Of a stretch of DNA of 64,000 nt, positions 61,746-64,000 are shown piece after piece; the stretch's first letter is position 1, and each line of letters opens with the position of its first letter. The notes under the pieces were generated by a model. That model saw nothing but the letters and a program-made list of their open reading frames with translations, had not been told where the DNA came from and did no database searches. The position numbers were made by a program, and so were the translations under genes. Location: NCBI GenBank assembly GCA_949358305.1, contig OX442314.1, forward strand, positions 39,281,211-39,345,210. The letters are read 5' to 3'. The stretch comes from Strigamia acuminata (taxonomy: Eukaryota; Arthropoda; Chilopoda; Geophilomorpha; Linotaeniidae).

Positions 61746-62520
61746 TAATATAAAGATATAATATAAAGATAAAGAGTTCTTATGCTAAGCAACCGAAGCA
61801 ACAATACACAGACCAGAATAATATTATGTAGCAATCAAAATTGATAGCAAAACACTACACTAGTTAAACTTGTTGTATTAAAAATAATTAATTTGACAAA
61901 AATATTGGTGTCGGCATCGTTATCAGCCGACATTTAGTAGGGCAATGTCAATATAGGCTGATAACGGGTAATTACAATATCAGTCAAGCCCTGTCTGCAA
62001 AACCTGACATCTGTGCAGCCGGTGGTACCAGGGAACTCATTAAATTATGGATATAAATTATTGGCTCACTTTTTTCTGGTGGTATTCATGAACTATTTCA
62101 TTTATTATTAATATTAATTTTGTTTTTGTTTTTATAAAGACATAATTATCAAAATATAAGCATACTGGACCATTTGAAGAAAGGTGATAATATAAAGATA
62201 AAAAAGTATTTGATACAAATGACAACAAATTTTGTTTAAAAAAAAGATGGTGAAAACTTTATCTTAGATTCTACACACGAATATTATTTTCAATGCAAGG
62301 TCAAATGTTAATTACTGGTATTCATAAGTGTAAGCTATTAATGTATACGTGTGTTGATTTGCAATGTGTTGATTTGCATTATCATGACAAGTTCTGTAGG
62401 TGTTGAATAATACGCGCGATATTCGTAACCGCGACATCGGAAATTATTCTTATGCGCGACGTCACGTTTGCATTGCGCAATTCGTGCACACGCCTATTTT
62501 TGGACAGAATCCAGCGCCCG
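61746..62520. other. Non-coding AT-rich stretch
   Basis: No credible frame. The phrase 'gataatataaagataaa' recurs (61758, 62188). From about 62400 the composition shifts to CpG-rich motifs such as cgcgatattcgtaaccgcga. Confidence 0.4.
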
Positions 62521-62525
62521 TGTAA

Positions 62526-62693
62526 TGCTTGTGGCACACGGCGGGTTTTGTGACGCGAATCGCGTCGCCAAGCCAAAGTACTTGGTGCACGTACTTTTTG
62601 GTCGGCGATTTTGATTGCAACCAATCAGATGCGACCTGACGCCATTTTTTGCGACGCGATTCGCGCCGCAAAACCCGCCGTGTGCCACAAGCA
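62526..62693. mobile_element. PIF/Harbinger-type MITE, 168 bp
   Basis: 43-bp terminal inverted repeats beginning tgcttgtggcacacggcggg, about two mismatches, around an 80-bp core. TAA duplicates at 62523-62525 and 62694-62696, the target preference of PIF/Harbinger. Confidence 0.85.
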
Positions 62694-62936
62694 TAATGAC
62701 CGATGCCTAACGTGCAAGAACAACCCCGCGTTGCCCGTACTGCAGGAACGTTGTCGCATCCACCCTTCGCATCTTCTGTTGTTAATTAAAACTAGAGTTC
62801 TCAAAATTAAGTAAAATAGTAAGAAATAATAAAATAATAATTAAACTTTAATGTAATCAACAATCAAAAATGAATACACTTAATTATTAGATTAGCGCGT
62901 GTAAGAATAGGATGAATATTATTATTCATATGTGCA

Positions 62937-62979
62937 ACGTCGCGGTTAAGAATAAAAAAGGAATTCTTAACCGCGACGT
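62937..62979. repeat. Perfect inverted repeat
   Basis: 17-bp arms (acgtcgcggttaagaat) with a 9-base spacer. Possibly the end of a palindromic DNA element. Confidence 0.8.
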
Positions 62980-63029
62980 CGCGGATGTGAATAAAGACGT
63001 CTCAGAATGTCGCTCGTACGAATATAAAA

Positions 63030-63903
63030 TGTGAGTGTTCGGACGGACGCCACGTGGTCGGGGGAGAGCCACGGAGGCGCTGGACGCAACACACACGATA
63101 AAACAAACCACGAAATACACGGAGACACAATAGTTTTGGTTATTGGCTTTATTAGATGTCTAGGGGTATGATTGTAGTGTCCCATAGTGTATTTCCCAAG
63201 GCGGCGGTTCCTTCGAACCGCCCCTAATCAGACCGCGTGGCACGGCGGCCATCGGCCGCCATGACACACGAGGTCGGTAATCGGTTTTGGGCCACGCCGC
63301 CGAAGTTACGGTTAACGTCCGGCGGACGTGGCGCAACTGGACGCTCAGGTCCCGGCGGGCGACATCATCGCCACGCCGATAGTTTGGGTTATCTCAATAG
63401 CCAGTTTTGGAGGCGGTCGCAACACGACCGTTCGCCTTGCTGGTTGATCAACAACTCTCTTGTCCCTACGGGGACCAACCACTTCCGGAAGGGCGACTTC
63501 CGGGGCCTGATCCTGCTTGACCAAAGGCCCGCAGCTCCACCTGGTTGCGGAGGACCGCAACAGGCTGCGCGAGATACGAGAGGCGCTGGAGCTGCGCCAA
63601 GTGCATTGCCGTTGCAGTGCAGCGACCCGTGCGCAGGGGCAGCTGGTCACATTTCCCCCCCCTGGAAAAAGGTAAGTACGAGGGGGTACAACGCAATCAC
63701 TGAAGTGGTTGTTGAAAGTTAACACATCGCATTACTTTTCTTTTTTCAGTTTATCAGATGACCATATTTCGGACGAGCCATCAGCTAGAACGAAGATCAC
63801 CGGTAGGAATGCACTTGGGAAAATAACAACACTACAAAGGAACACATACACACTTACCCCCAGGATGGAAAACTTGTACAATTTAAACACTATTGAAAAA
63901 TAA
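63030..63903 (+). mobile_element. Dispersed two-exon repeat family, best-preserved copy
   Basis: Plus-strand exon with LHLVAEDRNRLREIREALEL and TFPPPGK ends at donor AAAAAG|GTAAGTA (63671/63672). The acceptor CTTTTTTCAG precedes 63752, and the spliced frame continues LSDDHISDEPSARTKITGRN-ALGK before diverging to a stop at 63903. The second exon matches the copy at 8530-8650 (SDDYIADK, AKITGRHALGK). The GC-rich left part (63030-63400) is inverted relative to 22500-22840. Confidence 0.6.
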
Positions 63904-64000
63904 AAATGTAAAATAACACTTGTAATTTAAAAATATATATGAATAAAAAACACTTTTTGAACTTTAAAATCTAACATTTGTAGTTATTGAATCCATTTAA

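Noticed and set aside
63237-63722. 161-codon plus-strand frame and its minus-strand partner (63345-63725)
   Set aside because: They do not match the frame required by the conserved splice sites of the repeat family; long only because the region is GC-rich.

Overview
This is a eukaryotic, AT-rich nuclear window, most likely from an insect. Evidence for a eukaryote is the spliced genes with very short introns (45-70 nt), AATAAA poly(A) signals and the large amount of decayed transposon sequence. Compact introns, the P-element/pogo/hAT/MULE mix and the best-matching protein families point to an insect; a beetle is my guess but is not proven by the sequence.

Region 1, 1-20.3 kb, holds host genes. 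A divergent pair comes first: the first exon of an SLC35E1-type sugar-phosphate transporter (minus) and a complete protein disulfide isomerase gene (plus, 1290-5685, CGHC twice, KDEL end). The PDI gene has two adjacent homologous in-frame exons that look like alternatives. PRPF38A (minus, 6504-8142) follows and ends in a Hub1-interaction-like motif. Then come three tandem paralogues (9541-11706, 11874-14802, 15586-19515) that I do not recognise by name. Each has a Pro/Ser/Lys-rich disordered N-terminus, four membrane segments with conserved exon phases and a basic, Pro/Tyr-rich tail. The last two are products of a recent unequal duplication whose scar can be read at about 15258.

Region 2, 20.2-34.3 kb, is a graveyard of transposon pieces: MULE, pogo/Tigger, copia, a gag with a SAP domain, hAT, P element, a duplicated element carrying a RING finger, and YqaJ nuclease. 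It also contains a 1.6-kb inverted-repeat structure filled with a 10-bp minisatellite.

Region 3, 34264-48245, is one complete young LTR retrotransposon of about 14 kb. It has 1589-bp LTRs of equal length, a tRNA-Gln primer site, gag, pol reached through a -1 frameshift signal, and a third ORF with a cysteine-rich cluster where env would sit. It is inserted in the transposase of an old P element and is flanked by ACTG.

Region 4, 48.2-64 kb, is again a mosaic: hAT, SWIM/YqaJ, gag pieces, FLYWCH, an integrase scrap, a family of short coiled-coil ORFs and MITEs. Among these lie orphan fragments of host genes (kinesin-14 Ncd, the ASCC3-type helicase Sec63 domain, ubiquitin), which suggests capture of host sequence by mobile elements. 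Apart from the first 20 kb and the young LTR element, few reading frames here look functional.
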